From positions 558,001 to 622,000 of the forward strand of contig NZ_REFC01000012.1 of assembly GCF_003688405.1 (NCBI RefSeq): 64,000 bases of DNA. Direction: 5' to 3'. Position 1 is the first letter of the stretch. The number at the start of each line of letters is the position of its first letter. Both the position numbers and the translations under genes were made by a program. Source of the DNA: Ulvibacter antarcticus. GTDB taxonomy: Bacteria; Bacteroidota; Bacteroidia; Flavobacteriales; Flavobacteriaceae. Positions 31,719-39,763 of the stretch are shown piece after piece. The notes under the pieces were generated by a model. The model was not told where the DNA came from, searched no databases, and worked only from the letters and a program-made list of their open reading frames with translations.

Positions 31719-31810
31719 ATTGAAGATGACTATTTTTTTATATTAACTATTACCGTTAATAAGTCAATTACGATCATAACAAAAACAGTTTACTTTCCTT
31801 AAAAATTTGG

Positions 31811-31818
31811 TATCTTTG
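31811..31818 (+). promoter_or_regulatory. -7 box of purL
   Basis: TATCTTTG followed by CAGCG, with TTTAC beginning at 31789 at consensus distance for a -33 element. It gives purL a leader of about 50 nt. Confidence 0.7.
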
Positions 31819-31873
31819 CAGCGTTAAAAACCAAGCTGTACTTCGTTGTACCGGCCTTCAAATTCGCTATAGA

Positions 31874-34800
31874 ATGATTCACTTTTTTGGAGACGTAAAA
31901 AACACTGTTTTTGCTGTCCAAACGCAGGAAGAAATTTCAAAAACCGACATACAAAAATTAGAGTGGCTATTTGGCAACCAACCTAAAATAAACACATCCG
32001 TCTCGAATGATCTCGCGACGGATTTTTTTATTGGTCCCAGAGCTGCAATGATAACTCCATGGAGTACGAATGCCGTTGAGATTACGCAAAACATGGGCGT
32101 TCAAGGAATAATTCGTATTGAAGAATTCCATCATGTAACTGAGAATTTTTCAGACTACGACCCCATGCTCTCTCAAAGATATGCTGGGCTTAATCAGGAA
32201 ATTTTTACTTTCGATATTCAACCGGAAGGCATCCGGGAAATCGACGATATTGCTCTTTACAACAAGCAGGAAGGGTTAGCGCTTAATGACGAAGAAATTG
32301 TTTATCTCGAACAAGTTTCAGAAAAAATAAACCGCAAATTAACCGACAGCGAAGTATTTGGATTTAGTCAGGCAAACAGCGAACATTGCCGTCATAAAAT
32401 CTTCAACGGTAGTTTCAATATTGATGGTAAAGAAATGCCATCGTCGCTCTTCAAACTCATTAAAAAGACTTCTAAGGAAAATCCGAACGAAATCGTTTCA
32501 GCCTATAAAGATAATGTAGCATTTATCAATGGTCCGAAAGCCATTCAATTTGCACCAAAAAGTGCTGATAAGCCCGACTTTTACGAAACCAAGGAATTTG
32601 ACAGTGTGATTTCCATAAAAGCGGAAACTCATAACTTCCCGACTACCGTTGAGCCGTTTAATGGAGCTGCTACCGGAAGCGGAGGTGAAATTCGCGATCG
32701 ATTGGCAGGTGGAAAAGGATCACTTCCTTTGGCAGGAACGGCTGTTTATATGACTTCCTACTCTCGCTTGGAAGAAAACAGACCTTGGGAAAAAGGAATG
32801 AAAGAACGGGAATGGTTGTACCAAACTCCTCTGGATATCTTGATTAAAGCCAGTAATGGAGCATCCGATTTTGGAAATAAGTTCGGACAACCATTGATAT
32901 GCGGATCTGTATTGACCTTTGAACAACAGGAGAATTTTAACAACGCAAGTGAAACTAAATCTAGAAAATTAGGTTTCGACAAAGTGATTATGCTAGCCGG
33001 TGGTGTTGGATATGGTAAAGCAGATCAAGCACTTAAAGACACTCCAAAAACAGGAGATAAAATAGTAATTCTTGGTGGTGAAAATTATCGAATTGGGATG
33101 GGTGGTGCTGCGGTATCATCTGCGGATACAGGAGAATTCTCAAGCGGAATTGAATTAAATGCTATTCAACGATCGAATCCTGAAATGCAAAAACGTGCTT
33201 CAAATGCAATAAGAGGGATGGTTGAAAGTGACCACAACCCTATTGTATCTATACACGATCACGGAGCCGGCGGACATCTTAACTGCCTAAGTGAACTGGT
33301 AGAAGATACAGGCGGACTTATCGATTTGGATAAATTGCCGGTTGGTGATCCTACTTTATCGGCTAAAGAGATTATTGGAAATGAGTCTCAGGAGCGAATG
33401 GGATTGGTGATTGGAAAGAAGGATTTGGCAGTTTTGCATCGCATTGCAGACCGGGAACGTTCACCTATCTATGAGGTTGGTGATGTAACCGGCGATCATA
33501 GATTCACATTCCAAAGTAAGAAAACAGGTGCTAAGCCTATGGATTTCGCATTAGAAGATATGTTTGGGAGCTCTCCAAAAACAGTGATGACCGATATAAC
33601 CATAAATCGTGATTATAAAAATGCTGATTACAGTATTGAAAATATAAAAACTTACTTGACACAGTTGCTTCAACTAGAAGCTGTAGCTTGTAAAGATTGG
33701 CTTACTAACAAGGTAGATCGCTGTGTTGGAGGAAAAGTTGCGAAACAACAATGTACAGGTCCGTTGCAATTACCATTAAATAATTGTGGTGTAATGGCTT
33801 TAGATTATAATGGAAAAGAAGGAGTTGCAACTTCCATCGGTCACTCCCCTATTTCAGGGCTTATCGATCCTGTTGCAGGTTCTCGAAATTCAATTACAGA
33901 ATCATTAACCAACCTTATTTGGGCACCTTTGGAAAAAGGACTTAAAAGTGTTTCGTTATCAGCCAATTGGATGTGGCCATGTAATAATCCGGGAGAGGAT
34001 GCTCGTTTGTATAAAGCTGTGGAAGCAGTTAGCGAGTTTTCTATAGATCTAGGCATAAACGTGCCTACGGGGAAGGATTCGCTTTCCATGAAGCAGAAAT
34101 ATAAGAATGAAGAGGTTATTTCTCCAGGAACGGTGATTATTTCTGCCGCTGGTCATTGTAACGACATTAAAAAGGTCGTTGAGCCTACATTGAAAAAATC
34201 TCAAGGCAGTATATACTATGTCAATCTTTCTCAGGATGACTTTAAACTGGGAGGTTCTTCATTTGCGCAAGTTCTTGGTACTATTGGAAACGATGCGCCA
34301 ACAGTAAAAAGCGCGAGCTATGTAAAGAATGTGTTTAATACTATTCAGCAACTCATTTTGGACGAGAAGATTGCCGCAGGACATGATGTTGCTTCAGGAG
34401 GGTTGATCACGACTTTATTAGAAATGTGTTTTTCAGATTTGGATTTAGGTGCTAATCTAGATCTTTCAAACTTGGGAGAAAATGACCTTCTAAAGTTGTT
34501 GTTTTCTGAAAACTGCGGAATTGTAATTCAGGCTTCGGAAGATGAAGCGGTGACGAGCTTACTTTTAGCAAATGAAATCGATTTTGTAAAACTAGGAGCG
34601 GTTTCTGAAAATGCAGTGCTTCAGCTGAAGCATCCACAACAAAACTTAAGCTTCAGTATTCCTGAAATGCGCGATACATGGTACAAAACTTCCTATCTGT
34701 TAGACCAAAAGCAAACTGCCAATGGCATGGCCGACGAACGTTTCAGAAACTATAAACAACAACCCTTAACGTATAGCTTTCCGAAGCAATTCACAGGAAA

Positions 34801-35569
34801 ATTACCGTTGATTGGCGAGCGAAAAATAAAAGCAGCCATCATTAGAGAAAAAGGAAGCAATAGCGAAAGAGAAATGGCAAACGCCATGTATTTAGCGGGA
34901 TTTGACGTGAAAGACGTTCACATGACCGATCTTATTAGCGGTCGTGAAACCCTGGAAGGAATTGAATTTATAGGTGCTGTAGGAGGATTTTCAAATAGTG
35001 ATGTTCTTGGATCGGCTAAAGGTTGGGCTGGAGCATTTTTATACAATGAAAAAGCCAATACCGCATTGAAGAACTTCTTTAAAAGAGAAGATACTTTGTC
35101 GGTGGGTATTTGTAACGGTTGTCAGTTGTTTTTAGAATTGGATCTTATCAATCCGGAACACGAAAAGTTAGCTAAAATGAAGCATAACGTTTCACATAAG
35201 CACGAGAGTTCGTTTTCTAGTGTAACCATTCAAGAAAACAATAGTGTGATGCTATCATCACTCGCAGGAAGCACTTTAGGCGTTTGGATAAGTCATGGAG
35301 AAGGTAAATTTGATCTTCCTATGCCAGAAAACAACTACAGTATTGTAGCTAAATATGGCTATGAAGGTTATCCAGCTAATCCTAATGGTAGTGATTATAA
35401 CACTGCAATGATGACCGATAAAACCGGAAGACATTTGGTAATGATGCCACATATTGAGCGATCAACTTTTCAATGGAATTGGGCCAATTATCCTGAAGGA
35501 AGAAAAGACGAAGTTTCACCTTGGTTGGAAGCTTTTGTAAACGCTAGAAAATGGCTGGAAAAGAAATAA
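31874..35569 (+). CDS. purL: Phosphoribosylformylglycinamidine synthase (large, single-chain)
   Basis: Catalyses step 4 of purine synthesis: FGAR plus glutamine plus ATP gives FGAM. The 1231-residue protein is the fused form with an N-terminal PurS-like region, two AIR-synthase-like halves and a C-terminal class I glutaminase. Visible motifs are SQANSEHCRHKIFNG and KAETHNFPTTVEPFNGAATG in the first half, HDHGAGGHLNCLSELVED and PTGKDSLSMKQ. The glutaminase nucleophile is Cys1080 in GICNGC. The length is close to other large PurL proteins. It stands alone between a repeat-rich spacer and a clear terminator, and starts at ATG 31874, shortly after a good promoter. Confidence 0.96.
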   Translation: MIHFFGDVKNTVFAVQTQEEISKTDIQKLEWLFGNQPKINTSVSNDLATDFFIGPRAAMITPWSTNAVEITQNMGVQGIIRIEEFHHVTENFSDYDPMLSQRYAGLNQEIFTFDIQPEGIREIDDIALYNKQEGLALNDEEIVYLEQVSEKINRKLTDSEVFGFSQANSEHCRHKIFNGSFNIDGKEMPSSLFKLIKKTSKENPNEIVSAYKDNVAFINGPKAIQFAPKSADKPDFYETKEFDSVISIKAETHNFPTTVEPFNGAATGSGGEIRDRLAGGKGSLPLAGTAVYMTSYSRLEENRPWEKGMKEREWLYQTPLDILIKASNGASDFGNKFGQPLICGSVLTFEQQENFNNASETKSRKLGFDKVIMLAGGVGYGKADQALKDTPKTGDKIVILGGENYRIGMGGAAVSSADTGEFSSGIELNAIQRSNPEMQKRASNAIRGMVESDHNPIVSIHDHGAGGHLNCLSELVEDTGGLIDLDKLPVGDPTLSAKEIIGNESQERMGLVIGKKDLAVLHRIADRERSPIYEVGDVTGDHRFTFQSKKTGAKPMDFALEDMFGSSPKTVMTDITINRDYKNADYSIENIKTYLTQLLQLEAVACKDWLTNKVDRCVGGKVAKQQCTGPLQLPLNNCGVMALDYNGKEGVATSIGHSPISGLIDPVAGSRNSITESLTNLIWAPLEKGLKSVSLSANWMWPCNNPGEDARLYKAVEAVSEFSIDLGINVPTGKDSLSMKQKYKNEEVISPGTVIISAAGHCNDIKKVVEPTLKKSQGSIYYVNLSQDDFKLGGSSFAQVLGTIGNDAPTVKSASYVKNVFNTIQQLILDEKIAAGHDVASGGLITTLLEMCFSDLDLGANLDLSNLGENDLLKLLFSENCGIVIQASEDEAVTSLLLANEIDFVKLGAVSENAVLQLKHPQQNLSFSIPEMRDTWYKTSYLLDQKQTANGMADERFRNYKQQPLTYSFPKQFTGKLPLIGERKIKAAIIREKGSNSEREMANAMYLAGFDVKDVHMTDLISGRETLEGIEFIGAVGGFSNSDVLGSAKGWAGAFLYNEKANTALKNFFKREDTLSVGICNGCQLFLELDLINPEHEKLAKMKHNVSHKHESSFSSVTIQENNSVMLSSLAGSTLGVWISHGEGKFDLPMPENNYSIVAKYGYEGYPANPNGSDYNTAMMTDKTGRHLVMMPHIERSTFQWNWANYPEGRKDEVSPWLEAFVNARKWLEKK

Positions 35570-35985
35570 TTATAGGAAGCTAAAAGTTATATAATATATT
35601 AAAAGCAGCAATAAATTTTGCTGCTTTTTTTCTGTTTAAAAGTTAGATTCGATAATTTTAATGCTCGAAACAATCACGATTATGTAAATTTTTACCCCAC
35701 AATTGATGAAAAAAGAAGTTTTTATAGTGATTTTTTAAAGAAATTGACATTTTCTCGATTTTTACAAAATTTAGTAAAAATAAGTCTTCCGAAGCTCCAA
35801 AAACCATCCTAGTCACTTCGTTTTCAAAAGAGAAGTACTTTAGAAAATAGTGATTATTTTCACTAAAATTTTGCCAACTTATGCGTAAATTTAGTAGTTA
35901 TTAAGCAATTCTATTTTAAGTGAATGTTTTCACAATAGAATAAACAATTTTTTTCCTATTTTGCGTGTCTACAATTTAAAACATC
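35570..35985. other. 416-bp spacer between purL and the acyl-CoA synthetase gene
   Basis: It contains the purL terminator (35601-35628) and, at 35758-35781, an A+T-rich inverted repeat (ATTTTTAC, 8 bp, GTAAAAAT). The latter is 200 bp upstream of the synthetase and shows a TTTAC/GTAAA symmetry, like the MarR operator downstream, but the inner bases differ. An open frame at 35618-35812 is not convincing. Confidence 0.5.
35601..35630 (+). terminator. purL terminator
   Basis: AAAAGCAGCA (35601-35610) pairs with TGCTGCTTTT (35619-35628), followed by more T. It lies 31 bp after the purL stop. Confidence 0.85.
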
Positions 35986-37764
35986 ATGACAGAACCAAAA
36001 AGACTATTTGACTTCCCATATTATCAATTGCAAAAATATCCGCAAGAAAAAGCACTTGTGACCAAAATAAATGGTGAATGGGTGGGAACTTCTACTCAGG
36101 AATATATTGATAAAGCGAACGCAATTAGCCGTGGTCTTCTGCGTCTTGGAGTTAAACCAAATGATAAGATTGCCATCATTTCCATGACCAATAGAACGGA
36201 GTGGAATATTTGCGATATTGGAATCCTTCAAACGGGAGCTCAGGATGTGCCAATTTATCCTACAATTAGCGAAGAGGACTACGAATATGTGTTAAATCAT
36301 AGTGAGTGTACTTACTGCTTTGTGTCTTGTAAGGAAGTACGCGACAAAATATATAAGATCAAAGCAAATGTGCCTTCGTTAATTGAAGTCTATAGTTTTG
36401 ATGAAATGAGTGATTGTAAAAATTGGGAGGAAGTTTTAAAATTAGGCGAAGACAAAAGTAATCAGGATGAGGTAACTAAACGAATGGAAGCGGTACATGA
36501 AGATGATCTTGCAACCTTAATTTATACTTCAGGAACTACTGGACGACCAAAAGGTGTAATGCTTACTCATAAGAATATTGCCAGTAATGCGATGCATAGT
36601 GAAGGAAGACTTCCTATTGTTATGGGGAATTCTAAATCCTTAAGTTTTCTCCCTGTTTGCCATATTTACGAGCGTATGTTATTGTATATGTACCAGTATT
36701 GTGGCGTTAGTATTCACTTTGCTGAAAGTCTTGAAAAAATTAGTGACAACTTAAAAGAAGTACACCCAGAAGTAATGTCGGCAGTGCCAAGATTGCTGGA
36801 AAAAGTATATGACAAGATTATTGCCAAAGGTGATGATCTTACCGGAGTAAAGAAAAAATTATTCTTCTGGGCAGTTGACTTAGGTCTTGCCTGGGAACCA
36901 TACGAGCAAAATGGATGGTGGTATGAAACCAAACTTAAATTAGCTCGAAAACTTATATTTAGCAAGTGGCAGGAGGCATTAGGTGGAAATCTAGTGGCAA
37001 TTGCATCAGGAAGTGCTGCTTTACAACCTAGACTTGCCCGTGTTTTTAATGCTGCAGGTTGTCCGGTGATGGAAGGTTATGGTTTAACTGAGACCTCTCC
37101 GGTATGTACTGTAAATGATATGCGGAATGGCGGATTTAGAATTGGAACTGTTGGTAAAGCCTTGCCGGAAACAGAAATTAAAATCGCTGAAGACGGAGAA
37201 ATTCTTATCAAAGGTCCTCAGGTGATGCAAGGGTATTATAAAGACCAAGCACAAACTGATGAGGTATTAAAAGGTGGGTATTTCCATACCGGTGACATTG
37301 GTGTAATTGATAGCGATGGTTTCTTAAAAATTACGGATCGTAAAAAATCTATGTTTAAAACCAGTGGTGGTAAATACGTAGCACCACAGCTTATTGAGAA
37401 TGCGATGAAGCAATCTCAGTTCATAGAACAGATTTTGGTAGTTGGTGATGGTGAAAAAATGCCTGCAGCCTTAATTCAGCCAAACTGGGAATATATTGCA
37501 GATTGGTCGAAGAAAGAAGAAATGAATATTTCGACAGATCCTAAACAGGCAATCAATGATGAGAAATTGATTTCGAAAGTTCAGGAAGAAATAAATATAC
37601 ATAACGAGCGCTTCGGAAAGTGGGAAAAGGTAAAGACCTTCCAGATGACACCGGATATTTGGAGTATTGAAGGCGGACAACTTACCCCTACTATGAAAGC
37701 CAAACGAAAAGTGATCAAAGAAATGTATAAGGATCTTTATGAGAAATTATACGGAAGAGGGTAA
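35986..37764 (+). CDS. Long-chain fatty acid-CoA ligase (AMP-forming)
   Basis: Activates fatty acids to acyl-CoA with ATP in two steps. The 592-residue enzyme has the AMP-binding P-loop YTSGTTGRPKG (from Tyr180), the adenine segment GYGLTETSP and the C-terminal hinge GYFHTGDIG..DGFLKITDRKK. The length and the loose L motif match bacterial and plant long-chain acyl-CoA synthetases of the FAA1 type. It is followed by a terminator and is not in the same transcript as the fad operon 1.5 kb downstream, but it supplies its substrate. Confidence 0.93.
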   Translation: MTEPKRLFDFPYYQLQKYPQEKALVTKINGEWVGTSTQEYIDKANAISRGLLRLGVKPNDKIAIISMTNRTEWNICDIGILQTGAQDVPIYPTISEEDYEYVLNHSECTYCFVSCKEVRDKIYKIKANVPSLIEVYSFDEMSDCKNWEEVLKLGEDKSNQDEVTKRMEAVHEDDLATLIYTSGTTGRPKGVMLTHKNIASNAMHSEGRLPIVMGNSKSLSFLPVCHIYERMLLYMYQYCGVSIHFAESLEKISDNLKEVHPEVMSAVPRLLEKVYDKIIAKGDDLTGVKKKLFFWAVDLGLAWEPYEQNGWWYETKLKLARKLIFSKWQEALGGNLVAIASGSAALQPRLARVFNAAGCPVMEGYGLTETSPVCTVNDMRNGGFRIGTVGKALPETEIKIAEDGEILIKGPQVMQGYYKDQAQTDEVLKGGYFHTGDIGVIDSDGFLKITDRKKSMFKTSGGKYVAPQLIENAMKQSQFIEQILVVGDGEKMPAALIQPNWEYIADWSKKEEMNISTDPKQAINDEKLISKVQEEINIHNERFGKWEKVKTFQMTPDIWSIEGGQLTPTMKAKRKVIKEMYKDLYEKLYGRG

Positions 37765-37791
37765 TTAACTGCCTTAATAACGTTCTTAAAG

Positions 37792-37815
37792 AGCAGCCAT
37801 TGGCTGCTTTTTTTA
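37792..37815 (+). terminator. Terminator after the acyl-CoA ligase gene
   Basis: AGCAGCC (37792-37798) pairs with GGCTGCT (37802-37808) around ATT, followed by a run of seven T. It stands 28 bp after the stop codon. Confidence 0.85.
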
Positions 37816-37829
37816 CTTAATTGTCAATT

Positions 37830-39167
37830 ATGAATAAAATCTTTTTTAAGTCAATTATTGTCATTGTTCTTATCGGCACTTTGTTTGTCATGAAAGGGCA
37901 ATGTTTACCTGGTGGTATCGTAATACAATCCCAACAAGAAATCGATAATTTCGCGGTAAATTACCCGGGATGTACCATCATTGAAGGAGATATGTTTATT
38001 GATGATGCTAATAGTATTATCAACCTAAATGGACTTTCTCAAATTCAACAGGTAAATGGATCTTTACGAATCGCAAATACAGTAAATCTTCAATCACTAA
38101 CGGGATTAGATAATTTACAGGGAATTGGAGGCTTCCTAACTATAGGTGGCAATAGTGAGTTAGTTAACCTCGACGGATTGGAAAATCTTACTTTAATTGG
38201 AGGTCTTCTATCTATAGAGAATAATTTTGATCTTAGCAACATTTCAGCACTGCATTTAATTACTTCAGTGGGTGGTTTTATTTCAATAAAAAGTAATAAT
38301 GAGTTAGTGTCGTTAAATGGTTTAAACAATCTTGAAACAATAGGTGGATTTTTCAGACTAGAAAATAATGGCGCGCTGATAGACATTTCAGACCTAGAAT
38401 CTTTAATCTCGGTTGAAGGTAATTTTTCTTTAAGGGACTTACCAATGCTTGAAAACTTACATGGTTTAGAAAATTTAACTTCCACCGGAGGATTGACTTT
38501 AGCCCAAAATTATGCGCTAACTTCATTAGAAGGACTTAATTCACTTTCATTAATAAATGGAGGATTTAATATAGCTTTCAACATTTTTTTAGCCGATTTC
38601 AGCAGTCTTTCAAATTTAACAAGCATTGATGGAAATCTATTTATTAATAATACGAAAGCCCAAACTCTTGACGGATTTGATAGTTTAAATTCAATAAATG
38701 GTATTTTGAGTATATCGGCGAATGAATTAATTACAAATATAGAAGGTATAAAAAACATAGATGCCACAACACTGAGCGATCTTTGGATTCAAAACAACCC
38801 GTTGTTATCGGAATGTGCCGTAAAAAGTGTGTGTGACTTTTTAGATATTAATTCTGCGAACAGCAATATAGTTGTAAACGCGTCAGGTTGCGCTACCCAA
38901 CAAGAAGTAGAAGACGCTTGCTTATTAGGATTGGAAGAAAATCAACTCACCGAAGTAAAAATCTACCCAAACCCAATCAATAGCATGATTTTTATTGAGG
39001 GTATTTCTGAAGGAACTATAGAAATTAAGGATGCTTCAGGAAGAACGATAAACAGTATGAATTTTGTTGGTGAAGCAATTGATCTTTCTGGAATAGCTGA
39101 AGGTCTATACTTTCTAACAATTTCTTCCGAAGGGCAATCAATCACTAAGCGAATTCTAAAGCAATAA
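37830..39167 (+). CDS. Secreted receptor-L-like/leucine-rich repeat protein with type IX secretion C-terminal domain
   Basis: A 445-residue exported protein. The signal peptide is near residues 1-25. It then has about ten repeats of 22-24 residues such as LVNLDGLENLTLIGGLLSI and LVSLNGLNNLETIGGFFRL, which form a right-handed solenoid related to receptor L and LRR folds. A cysteine-bounded cap follows (CAVKSVCDFL). The last 75 residues are a Por-type sorting domain (VKIYPNPINS at its start, GLYFLTI near the end). It is likely a surface adhesin or binding protein. ATG 37830 is preferred over TTG 37821. The repeats are uniform enough that copy number could vary between strains. Confidence 0.85.
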   Translation: MNKIFFKSIIVIVLIGTLFVMKGQCLPGGIVIQSQQEIDNFAVNYPGCTIIEGDMFIDDANSIINLNGLSQIQQVNGSLRIANTVNLQSLTGLDNLQGIGGFLTIGGNSELVNLDGLENLTLIGGLLSIENNFDLSNISALHLITSVGGFISIKSNNELVSLNGLNNLETIGGFFRLENNGALIDISDLESLISVEGNFSLRDLPMLENLHGLENLTSTGGLTLAQNYALTSLEGLNSLSLINGGFNIAFNIFLADFSSLSNLTSIDGNLFINNTKAQTLDGFDSLNSINGILSISANELITNIEGIKNIDATTLSDLWIQNNPLLSECAVKSVCDFLDINSANSNIVVNASGCATQQEVEDACLLGLEENQLTEVKIYPNPINSMIFIEGISEGTIEIKDASGRTINSMNFVGEAIDLSGIAEGLYFLTISSEGQSITKRILKQ

Positions 39168-39258
39168 ATAGTACCTAGCTAATTTAAAAAAACCATCCCA
39201 ACAAGAATTTTATACAAATAGCTAACCCCTGCTCTTTTTTGTATAAATATTTCATCTA

Positions 39259-39280
39259 TTTACTATGCACGCATAGTAAA
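39259..39280. promoter_or_regulatory. Palindromic operator at the marR promoter
   Basis: TTTACTATGC (39259-39268) and GCATAGTAAA (39271-39280) are perfect reverse complements separated by 2 bp. The centre lies about 21 bp upstream of the -7 box, so the palindrome covers the -33 region of the promoter. This is the usual position for MarR-family autoregulation. Binding of the adjacent MarR protein is inferred. Confidence 0.72.
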
Positions 39281-39286
39281 TTTTCG

Positions 39287-39294
39287 TATCTTTG
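39287..39294 (+). promoter_or_regulatory. -7 box of the marR-fad operon
   Basis: TATCTTTG fits the consensus and places transcription start about 10 bp upstream of the ATG at 39313. A TTG 'start' at 39292 lies inside this box and so is not the real start. Confidence 0.7.
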
Positions 39295-39312
39295 ACTTCC
39301 CTAAGTGATTTT

Positions 39313-39762
39313 ATGAAAGAAAAGACAATAGATTATATTCTTCGCTCCACTTGGATGGGTGTACAAAAAATGTACAATGAAGAAGCCGGACGTAAGGAAA
39401 GTACTATGGCTACAGGTTTTGCACTAATAAGCATAGATCCTGAAGAAGGAACCGCTTCCACAGCCTTAGGACCAAAAATGGGGATGGAAGCCACTAGTCT
39501 TTCACGTACTTTGAAAGTAATGGAAGAAAAAGGGTTGATTGAACGCAAACCCAATCCGTTAGATGGACGAGGTGTTTTAATTCACCTAACTCCTTTTGGC
39601 AAAGAAATGCGCACGTTTTCTAAAGGTGTTGTGTTACGTTTTGATGAGGCCGTTAAGGAGAATATTTCGGTCGAAGATCTAAACACATTTAAAAGAGTTG
39701 CCAACACCATGTTGGAGCTCATCAATTCAAAAAAAATATACGATTCAGAAAAACATTTATAA
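39313..39762 (+). CDS. MarR-family transcriptional regulator of the fad operon
   Basis: A winged-helix DNA-binding repressor of 149 residues: MGMEATSLSRTLKVMEEKGLIERKPNPLDGRGVLIHLTPFG shows the recognition helix and wing of the MarR fold. ATG 39313 (MKEKTIDYIL) is chosen because upstream codons fall in the promoter. It is the first gene of an operon for fatty acid beta-oxidation; its stop is followed after 1 bp by the FadN-type gene. The palindrome at the promoter suggests autorepression of the whole operon, relieved perhaps by an acyl-CoA or fatty acid. The ligand is inferred from the operon content only. Confidence 0.9.
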   Translation: MKEKTIDYILRSTWMGVQKMYNEEAGRKESTMATGFALISIDPEEGTASTALGPKMGMEATSLSRTLKVMEEKGLIERKPNPLDGRGVLIHLTPFGKEMRTFSKGVVLRFDEAVKENISVEDLNTFKRVANTMLELINSKKIYDSEKHL

Positions 39763-39763
39763 T

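Larger units (their letters stand above)
31471..31873. other. 403-bp spacer rich in repeats before purL
   Basis: From left to right it holds a degenerate period-7 inverted stretch (CAAGAC 31567-31572 and GTCTTG 31585-31590), a half copy of the dispersed CACTCGAAGTGACAG element (31611-31666), a six-unit heptamer array (31677-31718) and the purL promoter. An open frame at 31495-31719 is made of these repeats and is not a gene. Confidence 0.65.

Noticed and set aside
31495-31719. Open frame of 74 codons before purL
   Set aside because: Built from the half inverted-repeat element and the CTTCTTT heptamers.
35758-35781. Second MarR operator upstream of the acyl-CoA ligase gene
   Set aside because: Only the outer TTTAC/GTAAA bases agree with the operator at 39259-39280 and the site is A+T-rich, so chance is likely; kept only as a remark.
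35618-35812. Open frame of 64 codons after purL
   Set aside because: Starts in the purL terminator, has no motif and has an A+T-driven composition.
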